A DNA stretch of 64,000 nt from Paracoccus aeridis. Its GTDB lineage: Bacteria > Pseudomonadota > Alphaproteobacteria > Rhodobacterales > Rhodobacteraceae. A program made the position numbers and the translations under genes. Below the pieces are notes generated by a model. The model was not told the origin of the DNA. It searched no databases and saw nothing but the letters and a program-made list of their open reading frames with translations. The stretch lies in the NCBI RefSeq assembly GCF_004923205.2, contig NZ_SELD02000018.1:248001-312000 (forward strand). The letters run 5' to 3'. The number at the start of each line of letters is the position of its first letter. Position 1 is the first letter of the stretch. Positions 19,639 through 28,773 of this stretch are shown here, one piece after another.

Positions 19639-20625
19639 ATGCCGCAGCCCATCATCCTGACCTGCGGCGAACCCGCCGGGATCGGGCCGGAACTCGCGCC
19701 GCAGGCGCTGGCCGCGGGCGTGCCCGTCGTCTGGATGGGTGATCCCGCGCACCTGCCGCCGGGCACCCCGTGGCAGGCGGTCGAGCGCCCGTCCGATCCG
19801 GTCGGTGTCGGCGTCCTGCCGGTGCTGGCCCATCCGTTCCCGGCCGCCGCCACGCCCGGCACGCCCGACCCCGCGAACGCCGCCGCCGTGATCGAGGTGA
19901 TCGCGCGCGCCGTCGCCCTTGCACGCTCGGGCGCTGCGGGCGGGATCTGCACCCTTCCCATCAGCAAGCAGGCGCTGATCGACGGCGCGGGCTTCGCCTT
20001 TCCGGGGCATACCGAATACCTCGCCCATCTCGCCGGGGGCGTGGACGTGGCGATGATGCTGGCGTCCACGACGGTGAACCCGCCCTGCCGGGTGGTGCCG
20101 GCGACCATCCACATCGCGCTGGATGCGGTGCCCGCCGCCTTCACCCCCGACCTGCTGACCCGCGCGATCCTCACCACCCACGACGCGCTGGTCCGCGACT
20201 TTGGCATCCGCGCGCCCCGGATCGCCGTCGCGGGGCTGAACCCGCACGCGGGCGAAGGCGGCCGCATGGGCCGGGCCGAGGTCGACTGGATGGCGCCGCT
20301 TCTGGGCGCGCTGCGGCAGCGCGGGCTGGACCTGCTGGGGCCCCTGCCCGCCGACACCATGTTCCACGCGCCCGCGCGGGCGCAGTGGGACGCGGCCGTC
20401 TGCGCCTATCACGACCAGGCGCTGATCCCGATCAAGACGCTGGACTTCGCCGGCGGGGTGAACGTCACGCTGGGGCTGCCGTTCGTGCGGACCTCGCCCG
20501 ACCACGGCACCGCCTTCGACATCGCCGGGCGCGGCATCGCCGATCCGTCCAGCATGCTGGCGGCGCTGAGGATGGCGTGGAACATGGCCTCGGCCCGCGC
20601 CTCCGGCGACGTCGCGACCCTATGA
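19639..20625 (+). CDS. pdxA: 4-hydroxythreonine-4-phosphate dehydrogenase
   Basis: PdxA performs the NAD-dependent oxidation step of pyridoxal phosphate synthesis. The 328-aa sequence begins with the family's [13 protein letters not shown] and contains the metal-binding histidines in [21 protein letters not shown] and [11 protein letters not shown], followed by [16 protein letters not shown]. It is placed between surA and rsmA as in many proteobacteria, and its stop overlaps the rsmA start. Confidence 0.97.
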   Translation: MPQPIILTCGEPAGIGPELAPQALAAGVPVVWMGDPAHLPPGTPWQAVERPSDPVGVGVLPVLAHPFPAAATPGTPDPANAAAVIEVIARAVALARSGAAGGICTLPISKQALIDGAGFAFPGHTEYLAHLAGGVDVAMMLASTTVNPPCRVVPATIHIALDAVPAAFTPDLLTRAILTTHDALVRDFGIRAPRIAVAGLNPHAGEGGRMGRAEVDWMAPLLGALRQRGLDLLGPLPADTMFHAPARAQWDAAVCAYHDQALIPIKTLDFAGGVNVTLGLPFVRTSPDHGTAFDIAGRGIADPSSMLAALRMAWNMASARASGDVATL

Positions 20626-21473
20626 CGCGGATCGACGCGCTTCCGCCCCTGCGCGAGGTCATCGCCCGCCACGACCTGCGCGCGAAGAAGCAGCTGGGCC
20701 AGAACTTCCTCCTGGACCTGAACCTGACCGCGCGGATCGCCCGCGCCGCGGGCGACCTGACACAGTGCGACGTGCTCGAGATCGGGCCGGGTCCGGGCGG
20801 CCTCACGCGCGGGCTGCTGGCCGAAGGGGCGCGCCACGTCCTCGCGATCGAAAAGGACGCGCGCGCGATCCCGGCCTTGCAGGAAATCGCGGACGCCTGT
20901 CCGGGGCGGCTGACGATCATCCACGGCGACGCGCTGGACGTCGATCCGCTGGCGCACCTGACCCCGCCGGTGCGGATCGCGGCGAACTTGCCCTACAATG
21001 TCGGGACGGAACTGCTGATCCGCTGGCTGACGCCGCCGCAATGGCCGCCCTTCTGGCAGTCGCTGACGCTGATGTTCCAGAAGGAGGTCGCGCAGCGGAT
21101 CGTCGCGAAGCCGGGAAGCAAGGCCTACGGGCGGCTCGCGCTGCTCGCGCAGTGGCGCTGCGACGCGCAGATCGTGCTGACGCTGCCGCCGCAGGCCTTC
21201 GTGCCGGCGCCCAAGGTCGAATCCGCCGTGGTGCAGCTGACCGCCCTTCCCGGCCCCCGCTTTCCTGCCGATCCGGCGGTGCTGTCCGAACTGACCGCCG
21301 CCGCCTTCAACCAGCGCCGCAAGATGCTGCGCGCGGCGCTTCGTGGCGTGCACCCCGAAATCGAGGCGCTGCTGACCGCGTCCGGGATCCCGCCGACCGC
21401 CCGCGCCGAGGAGATCGGGCTGGAAGCGTTCTGCACCCTCGCCCGCAACCTGGCGGAGGCGCGGCGGACCTGA
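20622..21473 (+). CDS. rsmA: 16S rRNA (A1518/A1519) dimethyltransferase RsmA/KsgA
   Basis: This enzyme dimethylates two adjacent adenosines near the 3' end of 16S rRNA. The 283-aa protein has [11 protein letters not shown], the SAM-binding motif [16 protein letters not shown] and the catalytic [11 protein letters not shown]. The ATG at 20622 overlaps the pdxA stop. It is the last gene of the string that starts at lptF. Confidence 0.98.
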   Translation: MTRIDALPPLREVIARHDLRAKKQLGQNFLLDLNLTARIARAAGDLTQCDVLEIGPGPGGLTRGLLAEGARHVLAIEKDARAIPALQEIADACPGRLTIIHGDALDVDPLAHLTPPVRIAANLPYNVGTELLIRWLTPPQWPPFWQSLTLMFQKEVAQRIVAKPGSKAYGRLALLAQWRCDAQIVLTLPPQAFVPAPKVESAVVQLTALPGPRFPADPAVLSELTAAAFNQRRKMLRAALRGVHPEIEALLTASGIPPTARAEEIGLEAFCTLARNLAEARRT

Positions 21474-21495
21474 CGCCGCCATTGCTGCAATGAAA

Positions 21496-21524
21496 AGCGG
21501 CGGCGCCCGGAAGGCGCTGCCGCT
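21496..21524 (-). terminator. Rho-independent terminator for the DUF4167 gene
   Basis: A 12-bp stem (21496-21507 with 21513-21524, one mismatch) with a 5-nt loop, followed on the minus strand by TTTTC. It lies just after the stop of the leftward DUF4167 gene in the 73-bp convergent gap with rsmA. Confidence 0.6.
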
Positions 21525-21546
21525 GGTCCATCTCATCCCCGGCCGT

Positions 21547-22662
21547 TCAGTCCTCGGCGGCGGCTTCCGCTTCGGGCGCGGCCTTCTTGCGCCGCGTACG
21601 CGGGGCGGCGGTCGCATCGGCAGCGGCGCCGGCGGCAGCGCGCGGGGTCCGCGCACGGGGCGCGCGCGCCGGGCGCGGCTGCTCGGTCGCCTGCGTCTCG
21701 GGCGTGGTCACCGGACCATGGTCCTCGTCGGTCGCAATCGCCTCGGGGATCGCCGGGAGGGCTGCGGCAGGAATTGCCGCAGGACTCTCCGTCACGTCGG
21801 CGTCGTCGGCGCTCGCAGCAACGGCCGAGCGCAGGAAGGCAGGGGCGCTGTCCTCGTCCCGCAGGCGCAGCGCGTCGTCGGCATCGTCGCCGTCGTCCCC
21901 GGCCGTTGCCGGTGCGATCAGGCTGCGCGCGTCGAGCGAAGCGGTGTCCGTGTCGGCGGGACGGTCCACGACCTCCTCGATGGCGTCGTCGCGATCCTCG
22001 AACGGATCGGCGCGGCCCTCGGATTGCGCGGCGGCCCCGGTCTCGGCACGAATGTCGGGCTGGACATCGGCCGGCCGGTCGCCCGCGCGATCGTCGCGGC
22101 GGCCGTCCCGAGGGGCATCACGAGAGGCATCGCGAGAGCCGTCACGGCGGTTGTCGTCCCGGCGCCCGTCGCGCCGATCATCGCGACGCCCGTCGCGGCG
22201 ATCGTCGCGGCGGTCATCACGATCGTTGCGGATGCCTTCGGCGCGGTTGTCGCGGTTGTCCCGGCGCTCGCCACCGTTCTGCTGGCCGTTCTGCTGCCCG
22301 TGCTGCTGCCCGTTCTGCTGACGGTCGTAGCCCTGCTGGCCGCCGTTCTGGCGATCCTCGCGGTCGTCGCCGTACTGCTGGCCCGGCTGGCCGGATTGCT
22401 GCTGGCGCTCGTTCTGTTCGCGCGCCGCCTCGGCCAGCATGCGGGTGTAGTGCTCGGCGTGCTGGAAGAAGCTCTGTTCCGCCACCCGGTCGCCCGAAAG
22501 CTGGGCGTCGCGGGCGAGGGCCAAGTATTTCTCGATGATCTGCTGGGGGGTGCCGCGGACCTTGCCTTCGGGGCCGGAGCTGTCGAAGACGCGGTTGACG
22601 ACATTGCCAAGCGTGCGCTGGCCGCGGGACTTGTTACGCGAACGGGATTTCGATGATCTCAT
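21547..22662 (-). CDS. DUF4167 domain-containing protein
   Basis: The N-terminal 75 residues (RSRNKSRGQRTLGNVVNRVFDSSGP..., then QQIIEKYLALARDA) match the conserved basic and helical DUF4167 domain common in alphaproteobacteria. After residue 90 the 371-aa protein becomes low complexity: Q/N/G-rich, then tandem RDDRRDG-like repeats (22080-22260), an acidic region and a basic Lys/Arg C-terminus. It may bind nucleic acid, but no function is established. ATG 22662 is chosen because the conserved domain begins there. Confidence 0.85.
   Translation of the reverse strand: MRSSKSRSRNKSRGQRTLGNVVNRVFDSSGPEGKVRGTPQQIIEKYLALARDAQLSGDRVAEQSFFQHAEHYTRMLAEAAREQNERQQQSGQPGQQYGDDREDRQNGGQQGYDRQQNGQQHGQQNGQQNGGERRDNRDNRAEGIRNDRDDRRDDRRDGRRDDRRDGRRDDNRRDGSRDASRDAPRDGRRDDRAGDRPADVQPDIRAETGAAAQSEGRADPFEDRDDAIEEVVDRPADTDTASLDARSLIAPATAGDDGDDADDALRLRDEDSAPAFLRSAVAASADDADVTESPAAIPAAALPAIPEAIATDEDHGPVTTPETQATEQPRPARAPRARTPRAAAGAAADATAAPRTRRKKAAPEAEAAAED
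22080..22262. repeat. Hexanucleotide-like coding repeats in the DUF4167 gene
   Basis: Short imperfect repeats of a TCGCGGCGATCG-type unit encode RDDRRDGRRDD runs on the minus strand. They are in frame with the gene and are likely a product of slippage. Confidence 0.7.
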
Positions 22663-22941
22663 CAGCTTTTTTCGGTTGGCGTCCGAGCGGGCTTTCGGCG
22701 CACGTCGATGGGTTCGAGTCAGAGCCACGGCGTGCCGCACGGGAGCGAAGTTCCAGAGGGCAGGCGCATTCAAGGCTGGCATGTTCGACGCTGGCGCATG
22801 CAGCGCGCCGGTCGAGCGAACGATGTCAGATTGACCCGTGCGGATAACATCAATCCGTCACAATGCCGAATAAGCATGCAGCGGGCAGGCTTACAAGCGA
22901 AAAATCCGTGAGCTTTGCAGAAAGCGGGCGTCCGGCGCGGA

Positions 22942-23763
22942 TCAGCCCGCCTGCCCCATGACGACGCGATCACGCCCGTCGAGGTCGAGCAGCACCCGCA
23001 CGCCGCCGAAGCCCGCGGCCGTCATCATGTCGCCCACCGCCGATCCCTGCGCGGGCCCGATCTCGACCAGCAGCCAGCCCCCGGGCGACAGGTGCGAGGG
23101 CGCGCCGGTCGTGATGGCGCGGTAAGCGGCAAGGCCGTCGCCCTCGTCGGTCAGGGCCGACCGCGGCTCCCAGTCGCGCACCTCGGGCGATAGGCCGTCC
23201 ATCTCGTCCAGCGCGATATAGGGCGGGTTCGACACGATCAGGTCGAAGCGGCCGTCGACCTGCGCGAACCAGTCCGAGCGGACGAAGGCCGCATCGATCC
23301 CCAGCGCGGCCGCGTTGCCGCGCGCGACGGCAAGCGCCGCCTCCGACAGGTCGGTGGCCGTTCCTTGAGCGCCGGGCCGGTCCGCCAGCAGCGACAGCAG
23401 GATCGCCCCGGTCCCGGTGCCGAGGTCGAGGACCGAGCGCCACGGCAGGTCCAGCGCCGCCGCGACCAGCGTCTCGGTTTCGGGGCGCGGGTCCAGCGTA
23501 TCGCGCGTCACGCGGAAGCGGTGCTTCCAGAAGTCGCGGCAACCGATGATCTGCGACACCGGCTGGCGCGACGCCCGCGCTGCAAGCGCGGCGTCGAGCA
23601 CCTGGAGCTGCCGGTCCGTCGGGGCATGGTCCGACCAGCGCACCCGGTCCGGGGCGATCCCGAGCGCATGCGCCAGCAGCCGCCGCGCGTCGCCCTGCGG
23701 ATCGGCGATGCCCGCCTCTGCCAGCCGGGCCGTCGCCTGTGCCAGCAGCGCGGCGGGCGTCAC
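22942..23763 (-). CDS. prmC: Peptide chain release factor N5-glutamine methyltransferase
   Basis: PrmC (HemK) methylates the glutamine of the GGQ motif in release factors. The 273-aa protein has a helical N-terminal domain and a SAM-dependent methyltransferase domain with [13 protein letters not shown] and the substrate-glutamine motif SNPPYIAL. It starts at GTG 23763, overlapping the prfA stop by four bases (GTGA). Pairing with prfA matches the function. Confidence 0.97.
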   Translation of the reverse strand: MTPAALLAQATARLAEAGIADPQGDARRLLAHALGIAPDRVRWSDHAPTDRQLQVLDAALAARASRQPVSQIIGCRDFWKHRFRVTRDTLDPRPETETLVAAALDLPWRSVLDLGTGTGAILLSLLADRPGAQGTATDLSEAALAVARGNAAALGIDAAFVRSDWFAQVDGRFDLIVSNPPYIALDEMDGLSPEVRDWEPRSALTDEGDGLAAYRAITTGAPSHLSPGGWLLVEIGPAQGSAVGDMMTAAGFGGVRVLLDLDGRDRVVMGQAG

Positions 23764-24815
23764 CCCTCGGCCTCGGCCAGCTTCGCGGCCTGGTCGTGGG
23801 CGACGAGCGCGTCGATGATCTCGCCCAGGTCCCCCTGCATCACCCGGTCCAGCGAATACAGCGTCAGGTTGATGCGGTGGTCCGTCACCCGGCCCTGCGG
23901 GAAGTTGTAGGTGCGGATGCGTTCGCTGCGGTCGCCGCTGCCGACCTGGCTGCGGCGATCCGCCGACCGCTCGGCCTCCGCGCGCGCGCGTTCCATCTCG
24001 TAGAGCCGCGCCCGCAGCACCGACATCGCGTTGGCGCGGTTCTGGTGCTGCGACTTTTCCGACGAGGTGACGATGATCCCGGTCGGCAGGTGGGTGATCC
24101 GCACCGCCGAATCGGTGGTGTTGACGTGCTGCCCGCCCGCCCCCGACGCGCGCATCGTGTCGATGCGGATGTCGGCGGCGGGAATGTCGATGTCGACCTC
24201 CTCCGCCTCGGGCAGGACCGCGACGGTGGCGGCCGAGGTGTGGATGCGGCCGCCGGATTCCGTTTCCGGCACGCGCTGGACCCGGTGCACGCCGGATTCG
24301 TACTTGAGGCGTGCGAACACGCCCTCGCCCTCGACGCGGACGGTCGCCTCGCGCACCCCGCCGAGTTCCGAGAGCGCCAGTTCGAGGACCTGGAAACTCC
24401 ACCCCTGCGCCTCGGCGTGGCGCTGGTACATGCGAAGCAGGTCGCCCGCGAACAGCGCCGCCTCGTCGCCGCCGGTGCCGGGGCGGATCTCGATGATGGC
24501 GGGGCGGGCGTCGGCGGCATCGCGGGGCAGCAGCGCCAGCCGCAGCGCCTGTTCCTGCCCGGGCATGGCGGCGCGAAGGCGCGACAGCTCGTCCTCGGCC
24601 AGCTCGCGCATCTCGGGATCGGCGAGCATCGCCTGCGCCTCGGCCAGCGCGTCCCGCGCGGCGTTCCATTCGTCGATCTGCGCGACGACCGGCTTCAGCT
24701 CGGCATATTCGCGGCTGATCCGCGCGATCTCGTCGGGCGGCGGGCCGGCATTCAGCCGCGCCTCGAGGAACTCGAACCGCTGGGTGATCTGGGCAAGGCG
24801 CTCGGCGGGCAGCAT
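23760..24815 (-). CDS. prfA: Peptide chain release factor 1
   Basis: RF1 terminates translation at UAA and UAG. The 351-aa protein carries the GGQ motif ([17 protein letters not shown]), which triggers peptide release, and the PxT codon-recognition tripeptide as PET in [21 protein letters not shown] or PVT is the usual form. It is the first gene of the prfA-prmC pair. Confidence 0.98.
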   Translation of the reverse strand: MLPAERLAQITQRFEFLEARLNAGPPPDEIARISREYAELKPVVAQIDEWNAARDALAEAQAMLADPEMRELAEDELSRLRAAMPGQEQALRLALLPRDAADARPAIIEIRPGTGGDEAALFAGDLLRMYQRHAEAQGWSFQVLELALSELGGVREATVRVEGEGVFARLKYESGVHRVQRVPETESGGRIHTSAATVAVLPEAEEVDIDIPAADIRIDTMRASGAGGQHVNTTDSAVRITHLPTGIIVTSSEKSQHQNRANAMSVLRARLYEMERARAEAERSADRRSQVGSGDRSERIRTYNFPQGRVTDHRINLTLYSLDRVMQGDLGEIIDALVAHDQAAKLAEAEG

Positions 24816-24891
24816 GGTGCGGGATTAGCCGCCGGGCCGGGGCGCGGCAAGCCGCCGCGGCGCGGGCGCCGCAACGAAAGACCGGGGTCGT

Positions 24892-25584
24892 TCAGCCCTT
24901 CGCGGCTTCGGCAGAGATTTCCAGCCTCACCTCGTCGCCGATCGCGGGGACGAACGCGCCAAGGCCGAAGTCCGACCGCTTCAGCGTGCCGGTGATGTCG
25001 AACCCGGCCGCGGGCTGGCCGGTCATCGGGTGCTTGCCCAGCCGGCGCAGCGTCACGTCCAGCGTGAAAGGCGCGGTCACGTCGTTCAGGTGCAGGTCGC
25101 CGGTCACGCGGGCGGTGTGGGGGCCGGTCGGCTCGACGGCGGTCGAGGTGAAGGTGACGGCGGTCGCGGGCGCGGCGCCGTCGAACAGGTCGGGGCCGAA
25201 CATCTCTTCGTCGAGCTGGCGCGACACGGTCTGGATCGCGGACAGCGGGAACGCGACCTCGACCCTGCTGCTGGCGGGCGCCGCCGGGTCCAGCGTGATC
25301 GTGCCCGACACGCCCCGGATGATGCCGCGGCTGGTGGACGAGCCGAGGTGGTCGTAGCTGAAGACGATCGCGCTGTGTTCCTGGTCCAGCACGTAGTCGC
25401 CCCCAGGCGCCTCGGGGTCGATGGCCGGGGCGGCTGCGGCCGCCGGCGCTGCATGGGTCGCGGCGGCCCCGTCCGGGGGCGCGGCCGCCGCGGCGGGGGG
25501 CGTGCCCGTGGGTGGGGCCGCGTCCTGGGCCAGCGCGGGCGAGACCAGCGCGAGAAGAAGGACGGCGGGAACGAGGCGGGTCAT
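24892..25584 (-). CDS. YceI-family periplasmic lipid-binding-like protein
   Basis: A 230-aa precursor with a signal peptide (cleavage near ALAQ, about residue 20), an Ala/Pro linker of about 40 residues and a YceI domain (YVLDQEHSAIVFSYDHLG to the end), a lipocalin-like barrel that binds isoprenoid lipids in characterised members. The C-terminal motif RSDFGLGAFVPAIGDEVRL is diagnostic. ATG 25584 gives the complete signal peptide. It ends 76 bp upstream of the prfA start on the same strand. Confidence 0.93.
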   Translation of the reverse strand: MTRLVPAVLLLALVSPALAQDAAPPTGTPPAAAAAPPDGAAATHAAPAAAAAPAIDPEAPGGDYVLDQEHSAIVFSYDHLGSSTSRGIIRGVSGTITLDPAAPASSRVEVAFPLSAIQTVSRQLDEEMFGPDLFDGAAPATAVTFTSTAVEPTGPHTARVTGDLHLNDVTAPFTLDVTLRRLGKHPMTGQPAAGFDITGTLKRSDFGLGAFVPAIGDEVRLEISAEAAKG

Positions 25585-25682
25585 GGAGCAATCCCTTGCT
25601 GGATCCGTCTGATGACCGGACGCTAGCGGGGCTGCCCGCGCCGGGCAAGCGCCGGCGACCCGCGCCCCTGCCCCGATTCGCC

Positions 25683-25710
25683 TTGCGCGCCGGGCGCGCC
25701 CCTGTATAAG
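25683..25710 (+). promoter_or_regulatory. Candidate promoter of the rpsF-rpsR-rplI operon
   Basis: TTGCGC (25683-25688) and TATAAG (25705-25710) are 16 bp apart, about 100 bp upstream of rpsF. The -10 box is a good sigma-70 match in otherwise GC-rich DNA. The leader between it and rpsF could hold the ribosomal-protein autoregulatory structure, but I cannot identify one by eye. Confidence 0.45.
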
Positions 25711-25812
25711 GCCGCATCCTTCCGCAACGATGCGAATCCGGCGCAGCCTCTCGTGGCGGGGCGCGGAAGGGATTTCCCGCCTATGAAGCGCGCCCGAGAC
25801 GAAAGGGATGGC

Positions 25813-26313
25813 ATGCCGCTTTACGAGCATGTGCTGATCGCCCGCCAGGACCTGTCGAACACGCAGGCCGAAGGGCTGGTCGAACACTTCTCCACCGTGC
25901 TGACCGACAACGGCGGCACCGTGAAGGACAGCGAATACTGGGGCGTGCGGACGCTCGCCTACAAGATCAACAAGAACCGCAAGGGCCACTACGCGCTGCT
26001 GCGCACGGACGCGCCCTCGGCCGCCGTGCAGGAGATGGAGCGTCTGGCCCGCCTGCACGACGACGTCATGCGCGTGCTGACCATCAAGGTCGATGAGCAC
26101 CAGGAAGGCCCCTCGGTCCAGATGCAGCGCCGCGACGACCGCGACGGGCGTGACCGTGGCCCCCGTGGCGACCGTGGTGGCGATCGCGGCGACCGCGGTG
26201 ACCGCGGCGGCGACCGTGGTGATCGTGGTGGCGACCGTGGCGATCGTCCGCGCTTCGACCGCGACGATCGTGGTGGCGACCGGGGCGGCGAACGCCGCGA
26301 AGACCGCGTCTGA
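25813..26313 (+). CDS. rpsF: 30S ribosomal protein S6 with Gly/Arg/Asp-rich tail
   Basis: S6 binds 16S rRNA with S18. Residues 1-100 form the S6 fold ([15 protein letters not shown]..., [20 protein letters not shown]). The protein has 166 aa rather than the roughly 100-135 common elsewhere, because the last 50 or so residues are tandem [11 protein letters not shown]-like repeats. AAAGGGAT precedes ATG 25813; an ATG 21 bases upstream is in frame but would add a non-conserved lead. First gene of rpsF-rpsR-rplI. Confidence 0.97.
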   Translation: MPLYEHVLIARQDLSNTQAEGLVEHFSTVLTDNGGTVKDSEYWGVRTLAYKINKNRKGHYALLRTDAPSAAVQEMERLARLHDDVMRVLTIKVDEHQEGPSVQMQRRDDRDGRDRGPRGDRGGDRGDRGDRGGDRGDRGGDRGDRPRFDRDDRGGDRGGERREDRV

Positions 26314-26333
26314 GCACAGGGAGAGACAGACCA

Positions 26334-26561
26334 ATGGCGACCAAACCGTTTTTCCGCCGCCGGAAAGTCGATCCGTTCGGGGGCGACAACGCGCCCGCGA
26401 TCGACTACAAGGACACCCGCCTGCTGCAGCGCTACATCAGCGAGCGCGGCAAGATCGTCCCGTCCCGCATCACCGCAGTTTCCGCGAAGAACCAGCGCAA
26501 GCTGGCGCAGGCGATCAAGCGCGCCCGCTTCCTCGCCCTGCTGCCCTACGCCGTGAAGTAA
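26334..26561 (+). CDS. rpsR: 30S ribosomal protein S18
   Basis: The 75-aa S18 protein forms a heterodimer with S6 on the small-subunit platform. It has the family's [12 protein letters not shown] start, [27 protein letters not shown] core and a [17 protein letters not shown] end. A GGGAGAGA ribosome binding site lies just upstream, and it sits 20 bp after rpsF. Confidence 0.98.
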   Translation: MATKPFFRRRKVDPFGGDNAPAIDYKDTRLLQRYISERGKIVPSRITAVSAKNQRKLAQAIKRARFLALLPYAVK

Positions 26562-26571
26562 GGAGAGACCG

Positions 26572-27174
26572 ATGCAAGTCATCCTGCTGGAACGTGTGGC
26601 CAAGCTTGGCCAGATGGGCGAAGTCGTGAAGGTGAAAGAGGGCTTCGCCCGCAACTACCTTCTGCCCCAGGGCAAGGCGATGCGCGCGAACGACGCCAAC
26701 ATCGCCGCCTTCGAGGCCCGCAAGGCCGACCTGGCAACCCGCAACGACGAGACCCGCGCCGAGGCGCAGAAGGTCGCGGAGCGTCTGGACGGCCAGAGCT
26801 TCGTCATCATCCGCTCGGCATCGGACGCCGGCGCGCTGTATGGCTCGGTCACGCCGCGCGACGTGGCGGAAGCCGCGGCCGCCGAAGGCTACGCCGTCGA
26901 GCGCCGCCAGATCGTCCTGACCGGCCCGATCAAGGAACTGGGCCTGCACACGGTCAACGTGCACCTGCACCCCGAAGTGGACGCGCAGATCACGATGAAC
27001 GTGGCCCGCTCGCCCGAGGAAGCCGAGCTTCAGGCTTCGGGCAAGTCGATCCAGGACCTCGCCGCGGAAGAGGACGCCGCCGCCGAGTTCGAGATCGCCG
27101 AGCTGTTCGACGACCTGGGTTCGGCCGGCCGCGACGACGACGAGGGCCCGGCGCCCGCGCGCGACAACGCCTGA
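26572..27174 (+). CDS. rplI: 50S ribosomal protein L9
   Basis: L9 has an N-terminal rRNA-binding domain ([31 protein letters not shown], here residues 2-32), a long connecting helix and a C-terminal domain. The 200-aa protein is longer than the 150 of E. coli; the last 50 residues are strongly acidic ([18 protein letters not shown]...), as seen in other Rhodobacterales. AAGGAGAGACC precedes the ATG. Last gene of the operon, followed by a clear terminator. Confidence 0.97.
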   Translation: MQVILLERVAKLGQMGEVVKVKEGFARNYLLPQGKAMRANDANIAAFEARKADLATRNDETRAEAQKVAERLDGQSFVIIRSASDAGALYGSVTPRDVAEAAAAEGYAVERRQIVLTGPIKELGLHTVNVHLHPEVDAQITMNVARSPEEAELQASGKSIQDLAAEEDAAAEFEIAELFDDLGSAGRDDDEGPAPARDNA

Positions 27175-27198
27175 TCGGACCTGCCGCAACCGCCTTGA

Positions 27199-27229
27199 AA
27201 GGGCCGCGCCGCACTGGCGCGGCCCTTTT
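27199..27229 (+). terminator. Rho-independent terminator after rplI
   Basis: A 12-bp perfect stem (AAGGGCCGCGCC at 27199-27210 pairing with the segment starting at 27216) with a 5-nt loop and a T-rich end, 25 bp after the rplI stop. Confidence 0.85.
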
Positions 27230-27289
27230 CGTTGTGCGCGCGTGATCTTCAGGCGGGCGGCGGTCACAGCCCTCTGCGTGCGGCGACGG

Positions 27290-27314
27290 GGAACGAAGGA
27301 TGCCGGCCCGGGTT
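27290..27314 (+). promoter_or_regulatory. EcfG-like general stress promoter
   Basis: GGAAC (27290-27294) followed after 16 bp by GGTT (27311-27314), resembling the alphaproteobacterial EcfG consensus GGAAC-N16/17-CGTT. It lies 35 bp upstream of the 80-aa ORF at 27349, a plausible promoter distance. The -10 has one mismatch (G for C). This is a motif match only. Confidence 0.45.
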
Positions 27315-27348
27315 GCCTTCGGGACCACACAGTCGAAAGGACAAGCCC

Positions 27349-27591
27349 ATGGCAACCGATCCCCGCATCCTGTCGTCGCTCGTCAAACCCGACATGAAGG
27401 ACGACCAGACCCGCGAGACGACGCTGAACATCGAAGAGGATCTCGGCGTGCTGGGTTCCGACACGCCTGAAACCGACGACGAACGCGACCTCGCGGTCTC
27501 CTCTTCCCAGGACAACGGCCGGGATGGCGGCACCGCGCCGCGCGACACCGTCGGCGGCAGCGTCCGCCCCGGCAGCGACGGGAACAGCTGA
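27349..27591 (+). CDS. Small acidic protein of unknown function
   Basis: An 80-residue hydrophilic protein, acidic in the middle (NIEEDLGVLGSDTPETDDERD) and Gly/Ser/Asp-rich at the end, predicted to be largely disordered. It has no signal peptide or membrane segment and I do not recognise a family. GAAAGGACA precedes the ATG. An EcfG-like promoter lies upstream, and the next genes encode a membrane-anchored unknown and a YihY protein, so a stress role is a guess from context. Confidence 0.65.
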   Translation: MATDPRILSSLVKPDMKDDQTRETTLNIEEDLGVLGSDTPETDDERDLAVSSSQDNGRDGGTAPRDTVGGSVRPGSDGNS

Positions 27592-27641
27592 CCGTAGCGG
27601 CGCGGCACGCCCGCGCCACCTTCCCGCGCGCGTCGTTCGCG

Positions 27642-27667
27642 GGAACATTCCCCCGCCCTGCCGTGTT
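27642..27667 (+). promoter_or_regulatory. Second EcfG-like promoter
   Basis: GGAAC (27642-27646) followed after 17 bp by TGTT (27664-27667), upstream of the ORF at 27726. The -35 is perfect and the -10 has one mismatch to CGTT. It repeats the arrangement seen at 27290. Confidence 0.35.
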
Positions 27668-27725
27668 CCGTCCCGGATCAACTCGCGGCCGACAAGCTGC
27701 CGCCCCCGCGCAAGGAACGCATCCC

Positions 27726-28673
27726 ATGTCCGACTGGCCCGACGACAATCCCGACGCCGATCTTGAAGCGGGAACCGCCCGCCGGGGCGAACACCGCCTT
27801 GGCGCGCGGATCGACCGCAGCCAGGAAACCTACCGCCCTTCGCCGTATGGCTCTCAGCGGACGTTGCCGCACGGGACCGTGTCGCGCGACGGGATGAGCG
27901 CTGAGCCGGAAACGTCGCTGACGACCCGGATCCTCGTCTGGGGCGGCGCGGGGATCGCCGCGGCGGCCATTACCGCGGGCGGGATCCTGGCCGTCCGCAA
28001 GGTGGCCGACCTCGTGGCCGGCGACGATGACGACGACGACCGCGAGGTGCAGCGCGCCGCCGACCGGGCGCGGAACCGCGCCTACAACAACTCGCGCGGG
28101 CGCGGCGGCTATGGAAGCCGCGACGACCGGACGCTTGCCCCACGCTTCGCCGACATGACCGAACAGGAACGCGACCGCATGCGGTCCCGCCAGCGCGCCC
28201 GCGAGGCCGAGATGGACGCCCATGCCCGTGCCATCCGGGCCGGCGCGCGCGAGGATCGCGACCGCGGGCGCGGCGAGGCGTATGGCAGCCGCCCGCGCCG
28301 TCCGCGGCCGCGCAAGATGGGGCTGCTCGAGGAGATCGAGCACACGGCATCGCGGGTGAGCGGCGGGGCCGAGAGCCTGGTCGCGACGCTGTCGGCGGCG
28401 ATGGCGGGGTTCCGCCAGGTCGCCGGTCAGGCGAGCCACGTGCTGGAGGAGTTCCGCAACACCGCCGACGAGATCCGCGGCTTCATCGATAGCGCCCAGC
28501 TGCCGGGCGCCGCGGGCAAGCGCCCTGCGCGTGCAAGCACGAACGAGGACGCCTATCACCGGCCGACGCGCCGCGATGTCGTGGACCTGCGCGACGACGC
28601 GCAGACCGGCCGCACGTCCGTCGACAACGCCCGCGACGATCACGGCGATCACGGCCGCACCCACCGGCTGTAA
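27726..28673 (+). CDS. Unknown single-span membrane protein, basic and low complexity
   Basis: A 315-aa protein with no recognised family. Residues 1-60 are polar; one transmembrane helix lies at about residues 67-90 (VWGGAGIAAAAITAGGILAV), followed by an acidic run of six Asp. A long Arg/Asp/Gly-rich region follows, and then an amphipathic helical segment (about 205-260, LLEEIEHTASRVSGGAESLVA...) that recalls proteins with YtxH-like or phasin-like helices. The stop codon is part of a 14-bp tandem duplication (28672-28699). It lies upstream of yihY. Confidence 0.75.
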   Translation: MSDWPDDNPDADLEAGTARRGEHRLGARIDRSQETYRPSPYGSQRTLPHGTVSRDGMSAEPETSLTTRILVWGGAGIAAAAITAGGILAVRKVADLVAGDDDDDDREVQRAADRARNRAYNNSRGRGGYGSRDDRTLAPRFADMTEQERDRMRSRQRAREAEMDAHARAIRAGAREDRDRGRGEAYGSRPRRPRPRKMGLLEEIEHTASRVSGGAESLVATLSAAMAGFRQVAGQASHVLEEFRNTADEIRGFIDSAQLPGAAGKRPARASTNEDAYHRPTRRDVVDLRDDAQTGRTSVDNARDDHGDHGRTHRL

Positions 28674-28699
28674 TCCGCCGCCTGCAATCCGCCGCCTGC
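28672..28699. repeat. 14-bp tandem duplication across a stop codon
   Basis: AATCCGCCGCCTGC is present twice in perfect tandem. The first copy includes the last two bases of the TAA stop of the 27726 gene. Confidence 0.9.
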
Positions 28700-28727
28700 T
28701 TTTCACCGCCAGCGGCGCCACGACATT

Positions 28728-28750
28728 ACCCCCGCGCACCGCGCGGGGGT
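28728..28750. terminator. Hairpin between the 27726 gene and yihY
   Basis: Perfect 10-bp stem (28728-28737 with 28741-28750) with a 3-nt loop, but no T-tract on the plus strand. It could be a weak terminator, a processing site or an attenuating structure ahead of the YihY-family gene. Confidence 0.45.
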
Positions 28751-28773
28751 TCCGCCCTGAAGGACGATCCCGA

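Noticed and set aside
16490-19639. An open frame of over 1000 codons in another frame of lptD-surA
   Set aside because: It shares its strand with two recognised genes in different frames, is extremely Arg/Ala/Gly-rich and has no start context.
22080-22262. Regular short repeats that could be taken for a CRISPR-like array
   Set aside because: The repeats are contiguous, of 6-12 bp and in frame with the DUF4167 gene; there are no spacers and no cas genes.
25585-25812. A conserved S6:S18-binding leader riboregulator
   Set aside because: A leader of suitable length exists, but I could not identify the specific conserved structure by eye; a covariance-model search would decide.
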